From contig JAFRAS010000002.1 of assembly GCA_017405265.1 (NCBI GenBank), positions 1 to 64,000 of the forward strand: DNA of 64,000 nt, written 5' to 3'. Origin of the DNA: Candidatus Saccharimonadota bacterium (lineage in GTDB: Bacteria > Patescibacteriota > Saccharimonadia > Saccharimonadales > Saccharimonadaceae). Position numbers and translations under genes: made by a program. Below the pieces are notes generated by a model that was given only the letters and a program-made list of their open reading frames with translations, had not been told where the DNA came from and ran no database searches. Below are positions 1-8,609 of this stretch, piece by piece. Position 1 is the stretch's first letter. The number at the start of each line of letters is the position of its first letter.

Positions 1-31
1 ATCCTGAGCCAGGATCAAACTCTCCATCAAA
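1..31 (-). rRNA. rrs: 16S rRNA, 5' end only
   Basis: The reverse complement of the first bases reads GAGAGTTTGATCCTGGCTCA, the near-universal start of bacterial 16S rRNA and a standard primer site. The gene runs leftward out of the window, so only about 31 bases are present and the exact 5' end is approximate. Its promoter lies about 135 bases upstream at 166-194. Confidence 0.93.
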
Positions 32-165
32 GTGTTGAATTTGAAAACTCAAAACATCGAACTTGCGACCAATGTCACAAATCCATAAAAACTGACGATA
101 AATTGCACAACTAAACTGTTAATGAAACAAAGAGCAAGAAAATTTCGCCTCGCTCAGTACCTCTA

Positions 166-194
166 AATATACACCAAAGAAATCGAAAAGTCAA
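166..194 (-). promoter_or_regulatory. rRNA operon promoter
   Basis: On the minus strand TTGACT (189-194) is followed after exactly 17 bases by TATATT (166-171), pointing toward the 16S gene. The roughly 130-base stretch between it and the mature 16S end would be the rRNA leader. No other gene is visible between 32 and 311; a short AT-rich run and a hairpin-like AAAACG/CGTTTT element lie around 220-270. Confidence 0.75.
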
Positions 195-311
195 CACTTT
201 TTCACAAGATTTTTTGAAAAAACGCCCCGTTTTCGCTCCACTATATATATTATATATATTTTTCGACTTTTTTCTCTTAAAATTCAATTTCTATGTTATA
301 ATTACATCACT

Positions 312-401
312 GGAGCTGTGTCCGAGTGGTTTAAGGAGCACGCTTGGAAAGCGTGTAAGCGGGCAACCGTTTCGGAGGTTCGAATCCTCTCGGCTCCGCC
401 A
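312..401 (+). tRNA. tRNA-Ser (anticodon GGA)
   Basis: The sequence folds as a class II tRNA with a long variable arm. The anticodon stem CACGC/GCGTG encloses loop TTGGAAA, giving anticodon GGA, which reads UCC/UCU. The TTCGAAT T-loop is present and the 3' CCA is encoded (399-401). A TATAAT box at 297-302 lies nine bases before the tRNA. Two extra copies of its last 18 bases follow downstream. Confidence 0.95.
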
Positions 402-519
402 GGCAGTCTGGAGGTTCGTCCTTGCCCGGCTTGCGAAGCAAGCGACGGCGCAAGGTTTATATCCTCTCGGCTCCGCCAGGAACTCAGAGGTCTATTTTTA
501 TATCCTCTCGGCTCCGCCA
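384..519 (+). repeat. tRNA-Ser 3'-end fragments, three copies
   Basis: The 18-base 3' end of the tRNA-Ser gene (384-401, T-stem through CCA) recurs identically at 461-478 and 502-519. A fragment like its GGAGGTTCG segment also follows at about 411, and the spacer holds a GCTTGC/GCAAGC hairpin near 430-444. Repeated tRNA 3' ends are what tRNA-targeting integrases leave as attachment sites; no integrase gene is adjacent, so these may be scars or decayed tRNA copies. Confidence 0.8.
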
Positions 520-568
520 TTTCGGAATCAGGTGGGCTCCGATTTAACCATAACCACATTATTTTTTT

Positions 569-1324
569 ATGCCCACTAACCCAGCCACCCTAATCAAGCT
601 CAAATCCGTCACGAAACGCTTCGGCTACGGCGACGCCGAAACTTATGCCTTGCATAACTTCGACCTCACCGTGAAGCGCGGCGAATTTATCATGATTATG
701 GGCCCCAGCGGTTGCGGGAAAACCACTCTCTTGAATATCATCGGTCTCTTAGACACCCCGACCAGCGGGAAATATACCTTAAACGGCAAACCCACCCCGA
801 AAATCTCCTCGAAGAAAAAAGCCAACATCCGCGCCAAAAAAATCGGCATCATCTTCCAAAATTTCAATCTAATCAGCAACCTCACCGTCCTCGAAAACGT
901 TTCCCTCCCCCTCCTCTACTCCGGATTCAAAAAGACCCGTCGTCTGAAAAAAGCCTCCGAAACTCTCGACCGTTTTCATCTTAAAAACCGCGAATACTTC
1001 TTCCCCGCCCAACTTTCCGGCGGCCAACAACAACGCGTCGCCATCGCCCGCGCCATCGTGAACAGCCCCGAAATTATCTTGGCCGACGAGCCGACCGGCA
1101 ACCTCGACTCCCGCTCCGCCCACATCGTCATGGAAGAACTAAAACAAATCCACTCCGAAGGCAACACTATTATTATGGTCACCCACAACCCCGAGCTCAC
1201 CACTTACGCCACCCGCGTCATTAATATGCTCGACGGCGAAATCGACACCGATATCAAGACCGTCTCCGACCAAAATCTCCCCCAGCCCGTCTCTATCCGT
1301 TTCGTGAAAAAGGAGGAACAATGA
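569..1324 (+). CDS. ABC transporter ATP-binding protein, MacB/LolD type
   Basis: This 251-residue protein is the ATPase of a MacB/LolD-type exporter, which uses ATP to drive periplasm-facing permeases by mechanotransmission. Walker A (GPSGCGKTT, residues 45-53), the signature LSGGQQQR, Walker B ([11 protein letters not shown]) and the switch histidine (VTHNPE) are all intact. Its stop overlaps the start of the permease gene (ATGA at 1321-1324), so the two are translationally coupled and form a two-gene operon. The start is the ATG at 569, with no clear Shine-Dalgarno site. The substrate cannot be told; in Gram-positive relatives such pairs export peptides or drugs. Confidence 0.92.
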   Translation: MPTNPATLIKLKSVTKRFGYGDAETYALHNFDLTVKRGEFIMIMGPSGCGKTTLLNIIGLLDTPTSGKYTLNGKPTPKISSKKKANIRAKKIGIIFQNFNLISNLTVLENVSLPLLYSGFKKTRRLKKASETLDRFHLKNREYFFPAQLSGGQQQRVAIARAIVNSPEIILADEPTGNLDSRSAHIVMEELKQIHSEGNTIIMVTHNPELTTYATRVINMLDGEIDTDIKTVSDQNLPQPVSIRFVKKEEQ

Positions 1325-2547
1325 GCCTTCTATTTAAAAACCACTTCCACCTCGCCCGCGACTACATCCGCCACCACCGTTCTCGCTCCATTTTGACCTG
1401 CATCGGCATCGCCGTCGGCGTCGCGAGCATCATTTTAATCTTGAGCCTCATGGGTTCCATCTCGAACCTCATCAAAAGCGAGATAAAAACCGAATCCTCG
1501 AACCTCATCGTCGTCCGCCCCTCGAACTCAAAACCTTTGACCGACTCCATCATCGAAGAACTTATTTCAACTTCGAGCTACACGAAGTCGAACCTGAGTT
1601 TAAATGACGTCGACATCATCTCCGCCATCCAAAACGTCCAGTCCGTCGCCCCCGTCGCCATCTCCGTCGCCTCCCTGAAAGGCGCCGGCTCGCTCGACTC
1701 CGCCCCCGTTCTCGCCACCACCCCCGACTTCCAAGCTCTCGAAAACCTCACCCTCGAAGCCGGCGTATTCCTGAATAATTCCAACTCCGAAAACACCGGC
1801 GTCATCGGCCACGACCTCGCCACCCGCCTCTTCGGCACCCTCGCCCCCATCGGCCAAACCGTCTCCCTCTTCGGCGAAAACGTCCTCATCGTCGGCGTCC
1901 TCACCGAACAAAACCTCCCAATGAACTTCAACAACATCGACCTCGACTCCGCCCTCATCGTCAACACCACTTTCTTCACCCGCCACAACATCTCTCTCCA
2001 AATCCAACAAATCAACATTAAAGTCGCCGAGTCCTACAGCATCGGCGCCACTGCCGAAAATATCAAAGACAAGCTCCTCGAGACGAAACACGGCGAAAAC
2101 AACTTCTCCGTCCTCTATGGCGACCAAATCACTCACCCCGCCGGCTCACTCCTTAGCACCATCACCGGTATTCTCTCTCTTGTCGCCGGCATTTCCCTCA
2201 TCGTCGGTGGCATCGGCGTCATGAACATCATGCTCGTCTCCGTCGCCGAGCGCAGCCACGAAATCGGTGTCCGAAAAGCCGTCGGCGCCTCGAACCAAAA
2301 CATCTTGCTAGAATTTCTCTTAGAATCCCTCATTCTCTGTTTCATCGGCGGCATCATGGGCCTCGCCCTGGGCTACACCCTCGCCTTCTTCGTCTCTCTC
2401 GTCACCCCCTTCGCTCCCTTCATTTCCCCCGAAATCGTCGGCATCACTTTCCTCACCACCTTCATAGTCGGCATTTTCTTCGGTCTCTACCCTGCCCTGA
2501 AGGCCGCACGAAAAAGCCCCATCTTCTCCCTCCAGACCTACCACTAA
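1321..2547 (+). CDS. ABC transporter permease, MacB/FtsX family
   Basis: This is the 408-residue partner of the upstream ATPase. It has the MacB architecture: an N-terminal membrane helix (residues about 20-45), a large extracytoplasmic MacB_PCD domain (about 50-270), then three C-terminal helices making the FtsX domain (from about 275). The segment ERSHEIGVRKAVGAS is the cytoplasmic coupling motif typical of this permease family. The last codon lies one base from the stop of the convergent gene at 2549, so the two transcription units meet tail to tail with no visible terminator. Confidence 0.92.
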   Translation: MSLLFKNHFHLARDYIRHHRSRSILTCIGIAVGVASIILILSLMGSISNLIKSEIKTESSNLIVVRPSNSKPLTDSIIEELISTSSYTKSNLSLNDVDIISAIQNVQSVAPVAISVASLKGAGSLDSAPVLATTPDFQALENLTLEAGVFLNNSNSENTGVIGHDLATRLFGTLAPIGQTVSLFGENVLIVGVLTEQNLPMNFNNIDLDSALIVNTTFFTRHNISLQIQQINIKVAESYSIGATAENIKDKLLETKHGENNFSVLYGDQITHPAGSLLSTITGILSLVAGISLIVGGIGVMNIMLVSVAERSHEIGVRKAVGASNQNILLEFLLESLILCFIGGIMGLALGYTLAFFVSLVTPFAPFISPEIVGITFLTTFIVGIFFGLYPALKAARKSPIFSLQTYH

Positions 2548-2548
2548 T

Positions 2549-5500
2549 TTATCTTCCTTCTCTCACTTTTTCAAGATAAAATTCAAAATCTTCCTCGCTA
2601 ATCGTCGAAAGTAGCCTATTTCTCTCCGCCTCGTCCGCCGTTCTCGCCCGATTAACCACCTCGCTAATCCTACCAAATCTCTCTTCTTCCGTCTCCGGTG
2701 CCCTTTCTGGCACCCCATCACTCGGATGCGCCACAATCGGCATCGCCGGCGTCGCCACTCTTGTCGCATTCCTCACGGCCGTCGTCGCAGTAGCCCGGAC
2801 TGCCTCTCCCACCGTCGGCTCAGCATAATACGATAACAAACTTCCGTCATAATTATGCGGCGCATACGCCGACTGCCGGACATAAGTCCCATTCTCCGCA
2901 ATCGCCGAAAGATTCACTCTATCTACTTTCCCAGAAGCAATCAACTGTTGCAGACTAATATTATCCGTCACCACCCCAAACTTCCCATCCTCAATCGGCA
3001 CGAGATCCACAATCACCTCTTTACTACTCCCCGGCGCAATCGAAATCTCCGCCACCGCTCTTCCCTCATTCACAAGTTCCTCAATCGTTTTTCTCTCCCC
3101 CGAAATCCAAATCGAATCCCCACCTCTAACATAAAGTTGCCCCTGGTCGCTCCGAATAAACCTCAACTTATTCCCATTCTGCGCATAAACATATTTCGGC
3201 GTCTCCTGCCCAAATTCCTCCGCAAACTGCTTTCCATTCACCCTCACCGTCGTCACTCCCTCACTGCTCGTCGTTCTCGCCGGCTCCGGCGCCGTCTCGA
3301 CTACCGTTTCCGCCTTCGGTGCCGTCAGATTTTGAATAATCTTCCCCGCCGTAATCACTCCCGCCGTAATTCCCGCCGAAATCGCCGCCCCCTTCGCAAA
3401 CTCCTTCGCCTCTCGTTTTCTCGCCGCCTTATTCGCCGTCTCAACATAAACATCCGTCTCGCGCTCCATTGCGCCCTGCGCATCCCCACTTTTAACAATC
3501 GCCTCCCTAATATCATCCGCAACTTCACTGTTCTTAAGAATTGCCGCCGTAATCTTCTCGCTCGTATCTTCCACTCCCGCCCCCTCTAAAGCTTTCGCTC
3601 CTCTCGCAATACTTCGTGCGAGCAAAATCCTCTCTTCCTCGATTTCATTCTGATTCGCGCTCGAAAACGTCAACATATCTTTATTTCTCATAGCCCTCGC
3701 GCATGCAATTGCCATTGCCAGATTTCCAACCGCCGCCTCTCTCTCCTCTTCCGTCGCCACCTCAAGTTTTTCAATATATCGAGCTATTTCCGAACTCACA
3801 TAACTCGTCTCCGCCTTACCCTGAACCTGCGTATCGAGACACTCCGCTACCTTTCTCGCATATCTCCGTTCCCTCCGCCCACCATTTTCATACATCTCCT
3901 TCGCTTCATTCGTCAATTCTTCCATACTCTCCCCCGTCATCAACCTCTGTTCCTGCTCCCCGCGCATCCGTTTCGCCCTCTCGCTCCACGCGCTTCCGCC
4001 CTGAATTCCCGCCGCCGTCACCGCGAATACCGGCCCCACGAATACCGACCCCGCGAACATCCCCGCCGTCGTCAAAACTTTCGCCGTCGTATCCGAGAAC
4101 AACAACCCCATCATCTTCGCCCTCGGCCCGTCCATCTTCTCGCCCCGCAGTTTCTCATAAATCTTCTGCCTTGCGCTCATCCCCTCGTGCGTCCGAATTT
4201 TCCGCTCCGCCACCGCATTAACAAAACTAAACCCATTCATCACCCTCTCGACCGCCGCGTTATATTCCGCACCGTCTCTCGCCACTCCCGCGAGCGCCTC
4301 GCTTATCCCCGCAAAATTCTCAATATTAATCCCTGTCCCCGCCATCTTTTTATACCCCTCACTTCCCCGAATTTCCGTCATTTTCCGACTAAATTCCGCC
4401 CCGTCCCCACCTTTCAACCTCTCCGCAATCGCATCCCGAATCGAAAGTACCGTGTCCGCCTCCGTCTCCCCCTCGCGATATTCCGTCTCCGTCGCCTCTC
4501 CCGCCTCATTCCGGCTATGCTTCGTGACTTTTCTTCCGCTCTCATCCACCGCCACCTGATACACGTCCCCGATATATTCGCCTTTTTCGAGCAAATCCTT
4601 GCTCGTCTCATCCATCACCGCCTCAACAAACCTCTCCGTCTGCGCAAACTCATCCATCTTGTCCCACTTCGCCCTCGCCACCGCGACCGCCACCGGGTCT
4701 TTTTCGCTCACCACATCTTCCCCCTCCTCAATTTTTCGGAAAGTCTCGAACGCCCTCTTCCTCGTAATATCCCTATTCATCGCCCCAAACATCCCCCACT
4801 TAAACACGCTCTTCAAAAATTGCCTTACTTTTCCTGGCGTTTTTCCAATGTCTTCCCTCGCCACCACTCGCGCCACCTCTTCCGCCACCGCTTTCGCCTG
4901 CCGGTCCTGATTCACCGAAATCATCATCACTTTTCTCTCTGGCGCACCAAAAACCGGCACCTCTTCGCTCTCTGGTGTTTCTTCGCTTTCCGGTATCCCC
5001 TCGCTCTCCCCCTCGTCCATCATCTCAATCGGCTCGCTCTCGGGCTCCTCGTCCATCATTTCCACTGGCGCGCCCTCGCTCTCCGCCACTCTCACCGGCG
5101 CCGCTCTCCCCGCTTCTCCCATCTCTATCGACGCCACCGGCGCTTCCTCCATCTCCACCGGAGCCACTGGTATTTCTCTCGTTTCCACTGGCGCCTCGCT
5201 CATCTCCACCGGCCCCCTCTCCGCCGAAACTCCCATGGCCGGCACTCTGACCACCCCAAAATACCTGTCCGCCCTCGCCATCTCTCCGTATGCCGTCGAA
5301 ATTTCCACCTTATTCATAAGCGCAAGCGCCGCCTCATATTTCTCCGCCGGCACCCTCTGCCCCTGCGCTACATTCGCCGTCGTCATCTGCGCCGTCCACT
5401 CTTTCCCCGTCCCGACTCCCTCTTTCCGCCACTTGTCCGAAATGTCGGCCCGTCGCGCCATAATCTCCCCCCGAATAATTTCATAACTCCCCATCCTGTC

Positions 5501-5923
5501 GAACTTCAAAATCTCCTCTTGCGAATACTGATTCGCAACCTCTTGATACACCCTCTCGCACTCCACCTTCGCCTCCGGCGATTCCTGTTCCCTGAGCGCC
5601 AAATATTTCTTCCACTTCACCCAGAACCCCTTAACTTTCGCGAGCTCCCCCGGTTGCCGCCTCTCGGCTTCCCCTCTCTTCACCGCCTCCGCAATCTGCG
5701 CCCGAATATTGTCCTCCCCCGACGCCCCCTCGGCCCTCCTCCGATTTCTGTCTTCCTCGCCCCCCATCCCCGCATACCCCGAGAGCCAACTCGCAAGTTC
5801 CCCGTCCGAAATCCTTTTCTCCCCCTCTCCTCGCTCAATGTCAAACACCCTCTCGTCTTCGGCTACTTCCGCCCGCCAGTCCTTCTCCCCTCCCGCCGCA
5901 ATTCTCTCACCACCGCCGTTCAT
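2549..5923 (-). CDS. Very large membrane-associated protein of unknown function
   Basis: I do not recognise this 1124-residue protein. Its N-terminal half is charged and probably helical. Residues about 235-325 form an acidic linker with repeated units such as EAPVEM, PVEMEEAPV and EMMDE. Two hydrophobic, Gly/Ala-rich segments (about 614-645 and 841-865) could be membrane helices, and about 250 residues follow the second one. It starts two bases after the stop of the small upstream gene (5926-6222), so they form one operon. The Glu/Arg/Gly-rich composition partly reflects the G-rich minus strand. A long antisense frame at 4187-6028 is a compositional shadow. Confidence 0.75.
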   Translation of the reverse strand: MNGGGERIAAGGEKDWRAEVAEDERVFDIERGEGEKRISDGELASWLSGYAGMGGEEDRNRRRAEGASGEDNIRAQIAEAVKRGEAERRQPGELAKVKGFWVKWKKYLALREQESPEAKVECERVYQEVANQYSQEEILKFDRMGSYEIIRGEIMARRADISDKWRKEGVGTGKEWTAQMTTANVAQGQRVPAEKYEAALALMNKVEISTAYGEMARADRYFGVVRVPAMGVSAERGPVEMSEAPVETREIPVAPVEMEEAPVASIEMGEAGRAAPVRVAESEGAPVEMMDEEPESEPIEMMDEGESEGIPESEETPESEEVPVFGAPERKVMMISVNQDRQAKAVAEEVARVVAREDIGKTPGKVRQFLKSVFKWGMFGAMNRDITRKRAFETFRKIEEGEDVVSEKDPVAVAVARAKWDKMDEFAQTERFVEAVMDETSKDLLEKGEYIGDVYQVAVDESGRKVTKHSRNEAGEATETEYREGETEADTVLSIRDAIAERLKGGDGAEFSRKMTEIRGSEGYKKMAGTGINIENFAGISEALAGVARDGAEYNAAVERVMNGFSFVNAVAERKIRTHEGMSARQKIYEKLRGEKMDGPRAKMMGLLFSDTTAKVLTTAGMFAGSVFVGPVFAVTAAGIQGGSAWSERAKRMRGEQEQRLMTGESMEELTNEAKEMYENGGRRERRYARKVAECLDTQVQGKAETSYVSSEIARYIEKLEVATEEEREAAVGNLAMAIACARAMRNKDMLTFSSANQNEIEEERILLARSIARGAKALEGAGVEDTSEKITAAILKNSEVADDIREAIVKSGDAQGAMERETDVYVETANKAARKREAKEFAKGAAISAGITAGVITAGKIIQNLTAPKAETVVETAPEPARTTSSEGVTTVRVNGKQFAEEFGQETPKYVYAQNGNKLRFIRSDQGQLYVRGGDSIWISGERKTIEELVNEGRAVAEISIAPGSSKEVIVDLVPIEDGKFGVVTDNISLQQLIASGKVDRVNLSAIAENGTYVRQSAYAPHNYDGSLLSYYAEPTVGEAVRATATTAVRNATRVATPAMPIVAHPSDGVPERAPETEEERFGRISEVVNRARTADEAERNRLLSTISEEDFEFYLEKVREGR

Positions 5924-5925
5924 CC

Positions 5926-6222
5926 CTATCTCCCGTTCCCAAGGAACAAATCTCGAAACCGCATCGCCACCGTCGTCGCTTCTTCCTCAACATCCACCCC
6001 CGCATCCGCAATAAACTGCTCAATCTGAGCCGGTTCCATCTCATCAATTTTTTCCGCGAGCTCCTTCGCCTTTTCTTCGTCCAGCGCGTCAATCTCCGCT
6101 CTCTGAATTTGCGCGAGCAGCCTCTCCGCCATGTCCCTCTTCGCCTCCTTCATCTCCTCCTCATCGAGTTCGAGCCCCTTCTCGCGTATCAGCCCTTCGC
6201 AGAATTCTTCAATTTTTTCCAT
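5926..6222 (-). CDS. Small acidic helical protein (DUF5663-like)
   Basis: This 98-residue protein is rich in Glu and Lys, predicted all-helical, with no membrane segment. Its pattern of short amphipathic helices (LLAQIQRAEIDALDEEKAKE, then AQIEQFIADAGVD) resembles a CPR family I recall as DUF5663; that match is from memory. The start is fixed by GGAGG (about 6231-6235) placed before the ATG at 6222; an in-frame TTG five codons upstream sits inside that site. A TATAAT box (minus strand, 6255-6260) precedes it. It is co-transcribed with the large downstream gene. Confidence 0.75.
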   Translation of the reverse strand: MEKIEEFCEGLIREKGLELDEEEMKEAKRDMAERLLAQIQRAEIDALDEEKAKELAEKIDEMEPAQIEQFIADAGVDVEEEATTVAMRFRDLFLGNGR

Positions 6223-6255
6223 TTTTATTACCTCCAATAAACATAATTACGATAA

Positions 6256-7005
6256 TTATATCACATAATTCGCAATTCCGTCAGCAATCACTTCCGCCCG
6301 AATGTTGAGCGCCGCCGCCACTGTCGCCGCGCACGCCATATAATGCACCACCGGCTCCCCCGTAAGAAAACTCGCCACCGTCGCCCGGCTCCCGAGAATC
6401 GCCAACTTCGCCTCCACGCCTTTTTTATACAACTTAAACCCCTCAATTTTCACCGCCGCCGCAAAGTCCGAGCCATAAACATAGGTCTCTTTCGCCCCCG
6501 AATACTGCGAAAATTCATGATAATACCCGTCATCCGAATTCAAAATCACCACATTCGGCCTCATCGCCATCAACGTCTTCGAACTCGACAAATATTCATC
6601 CGCCTCCGCCGTATTCCCCGCCGCCGGCACAAAATCCGTCAGCGCCACCACCTCAATCGGCAGCCCAAAAAACGCGTTTGAATGAATCGTCGTCGCCGGC
6701 GCCGTCACCACCGCGTGCGTCGCCCCCGCCTTCGCCGCATCCGCGAGAAACTTGTGTAGTGTCCGGGTTTTAATCTCCCCGTCACTCGCCAAGACCGCCA
6801 CTTTCTGCCCCGCCTCTTTCAAAATCTCATGCACAAAATGCGCCACCGTCGCCTTCCCCGACGTCCCCGTAATCGCAATAATTTTCATCTTCTTCCCCGG
6901 TTGCCCGTAATATTTTTCGAGCATCTTCACCCCCGCCTTTTGCATCTTTGTTTTTAACCCACCCGATTTTTCATTAGATTTAGTCTCGTTGGTATAATTT
7001 CCCAT
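6256..7005 (-). CDS. Degenerate Mur-ligase-like protein
   Basis: This 249-residue protein resembles the central ATP-binding domain of MurE-type ligases but lacks the C-terminal ligase domain. Its P-loop reads ITGTSGKAT where active Mur ligases have GTxGKTT, so the nucleotide-contacting Thr after Lys is Ala. It keeps a LASDGEIKTRT segment and a VVILNSDDGYY segment equivalent to the N-A-DD stretch of MurE. A separate full-length murE lies at 30638-32002. The ATG at 7005 is chosen because a TATAGT -10 (7012-7017) stands six bases upstream, predicting a leaderless mRNA. It may be non-catalytic or act on another substrate. Confidence 0.7.
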   Translation of the reverse strand: MGNYTNETKSNEKSGGLKTKMQKAGVKMLEKYYGQPGKKMKIIAITGTSGKATVAHFVHEILKEAGQKVAVLASDGEIKTRTLHKFLADAAKAGATHAVVTAPATTIHSNAFFGLPIEVVALTDFVPAAGNTAEADEYLSSSKTLMAMRPNVVILNSDDGYYHEFSQYSGAKETYVYGSDFAAAVKIEGFKLYKKGVEAKLAILGSRATVASFLTGEPVVHYMACAATVAAALNIRAEVIADGIANYVI

Positions 7006-7113
7006 AATTAAACTATACCACAAATTGCATTTTTGTGATATAATTTTATTGTCGCTGAAAAAGCGATGTTCATTACAGGACGGCGGGATTTTGATTATCT
7101 AAATTCCGCCTAT

Positions 7114-7190
7114 GCACTCGTAGCTCAGTTGGATAGAGCGTCAGATTGCGGATCTGAAGGTCGCAGGTTCGACTCCTGTCGAGTGTACCA
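7114..7190 (+). tRNA. tRNA-Arg (anticodon GCG)
   Basis: A complete cloverleaf is present: acceptor GCACTCG/CGAGTGT, D-arm GCTC/GAGC, anticodon stem TCAGA/TCTGA enclosing TTGCGGA (anticodon GCG), T-loop TTCGACT, discriminator A and encoded CCA. GCG reads the Arg codons CGC and CGU, the dominant Arg codons in this window. Most bacteria use ACG edited to ICG for this box, so a genomic GCG is unusual. It directly abuts the following tRNA-Ser. Confidence 0.93.
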
Positions 7191-7278
7191 GGAAGCGTGG
7201 CCGAGTGGTTGAAGGCGCACGACTCGAAATCGTGTAAGCAGCAATGTTTCAGAGGTTCGAATCCTCTCGCTTCCGCCA
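7191..7278 (+). tRNA. tRNA-Ser (anticodon CGA)
   Basis: This class II tRNA has acceptor GGAAGCG/CGCTTCC, anticodon stem CACGA/TCGTG with loop CTCGAAA (anticodon CGA, reading UCG), a long variable arm and encoded CCA. It begins at the base after the CCA of tRNA-Arg, so the two are processed from one transcript. Its 3' end forms one arm of a long inverted repeat (7273-7412). Confidence 0.94.
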
Positions 7279-7580
7279 AATCAAAATAAGAATAGAAACG
7301 CGCAGCGTTTCTATTATATTTTTAGAAATAAGAATGGAGAGCTTGCTCTCCCATTTTTATTTCTAAAAATATAATAAGAGCCGTGGCCTCTATTCTTATT
7401 TTAATTTGGCGGCTCTAAGCACCGAGGCTTCTCGCAAAGCGAGCATCCAATTTATTTTAGATTTTTATGAGCGAGGAGAGACGGAAGGAATTTGCGAAGC
7501 AAATTCCTAATCCTCTCATCCATGCTACTATTCCACTTTGGCGGCTCTAAGCACCGAGGCTTCTCGCGAAGCGAGCATCC
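7273..7580 (+). repeat. Nested inverted repeats and 44-base direct repeat after tRNA-Ser
   Basis: The gene-free stretch 7279-7663 is highly structured. An outer inverted repeat pairs 7273-7295 (beginning inside the tRNA 3' end) with 7390-7412, 23 bases with one mismatch. Inside are a perfect 11-bp hairpin (7291-7301 with 7305-7315, sharing its first bases with the outer arm) and a hairpin pairing 7316-7331 with 7357-7372, extended inward by GAGAGC/GCTCTC. A 44-base direct repeat follows at 7405-7448 and 7537-7580 with a single difference (A/G). No gene is seen here. Confidence 0.85.
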
Positions 7581-7663
7581 TCTTTAAATATATCCGTCCC
7601 TCCGTTTTTATGATATTATTATATTAATAGAGTGGGCGCGATTAAACTTTAAATGGAGGCATA

Positions 7664-8521
7664 ATGCCAAATAAAAAAATAGACCCAGCGGAAAATAAAA
7701 GTTTAGCGCTCTTTCAAGATAAAGAAATAAGGCGCACCTGGAAATACAACAAGTGGTTTTTTGCAGTAGAAGATGTGGTAGTCGCCCTAACTGATTCAAC
7801 AGACCCAAAACAGTACATTACGAGAATGAAAGAGCGCGATAGTTTTATCAGAGAAGGGTGGGTACAAATTGTACGTACCCTTAGGATACAAACTCATGGC
7901 GGAATGCAAAAAATGAACTGCGCAGACACAAAAGGCATCCTTAGAATAATCCAGTCAATCCCATCACCAAAGGCCGAGCCGTTTAAACAATGGCTAGCTA
8001 GAGTAGGCTCCGAAAGAATTGAGGAAATACAAAACCCGGAACTGGCAGTCAAGAGAATGCGAGAAATTTACGCCAAAAAGGGCTATTCCCAGTCCTGGAT
8101 TCAGCAACGAGAGCGCACGATCGCAACGAGAAACAGACTAACTGACGAGTGGCAGATGCGTGGCGCAAACGAAGGGCAAGATTTTGCTATTTTAACAAAT
8201 GAAATTTATCGTTCCGGTTTTGGCCTAGACGCAAAAGCATACAAAAAGCTTAAAGGCGTCTCCAAACAACAAAACTTAAGAGACGCTATGACAAATATGG
8301 AGCTGGCACTAACCAATTTAGGCGAAACAACCGCGGCAGAGTTGCACCAAAAAAATGATAGTTACGGAATGAACGAACTTCGCCAAGATGCTGGCGAAGC
8401 CGGAAAAGTCATTGAAGTCGCTAGAAAAGAAGTCGAAAAACGGCTAGGTAAACCAGTAGTAACAAAAGAATTACCCAACACGACAGAGAATATCTTAATT
8501 GATAAACGAACTGAAAAGTAA
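7664..8521 (+). CDS. BRO-N domain (phage antirepressor/DinD-like) protein
   Basis: This 285-residue protein starts with a BRO-N-type DNA-binding domain (residues about 15-110): RRTWKYNKWFFAVEDVVVAL, then a segment around FKQWLARVGSERIEE as in BRO/antirepressor proteins. The remainder, with ERTIATRNRLTDEWQMRG, resembles the C-terminal half of DinD-like proteins. Such genes usually belong to phages or mobile elements and act in regulation or the DNA-damage response. GGAGG stands before the ATG at 7664. Its A/T-ending codons differ from the C-ending codons of neighbouring housekeeping genes, which suggests acquisition. Confidence 0.8.
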   Translation: MPNKKIDPAENKSLALFQDKEIRRTWKYNKWFFAVEDVVVALTDSTDPKQYITRMKERDSFIREGWVQIVRTLRIQTHGGMQKMNCADTKGILRIIQSIPSPKAEPFKQWLARVGSERIEEIQNPELAVKRMREIYAKKGYSQSWIQQRERTIATRNRLTDEWQMRGANEGQDFAILTNEIYRSGFGLDAKAYKKLKGVSKQQNLRDAMTNMELALTNLGETTAAELHQKNDSYGMNELRQDAGEAGKVIEVARKEVEKRLGKPVVTKELPNTTENILIDKRTEK

Positions 8522-8609
8522 TATAGTAACATTGCCAAAACCCACTTTTTATGATATAATCATATTATAGGTCACCCCGACCTAAGTATTTTAATGGAGG
8601 TGCATAAAC

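Noticed and set aside
1321-1324. Possible UGA recoding, as in Gracilibacteria or SR1
   Set aside because: UGA ends several genes at conserved positions, such as the ABC ATPase and murE, so the code is standard.
4187-6028. 613-codon open frame on the + strand opposite the large protein gene
   Set aside because: It is Arg/His/Pro-rich with no start signal and lies wholly antisense to two well-formed genes; the C-rich strand suppresses stops and makes such shadows common.
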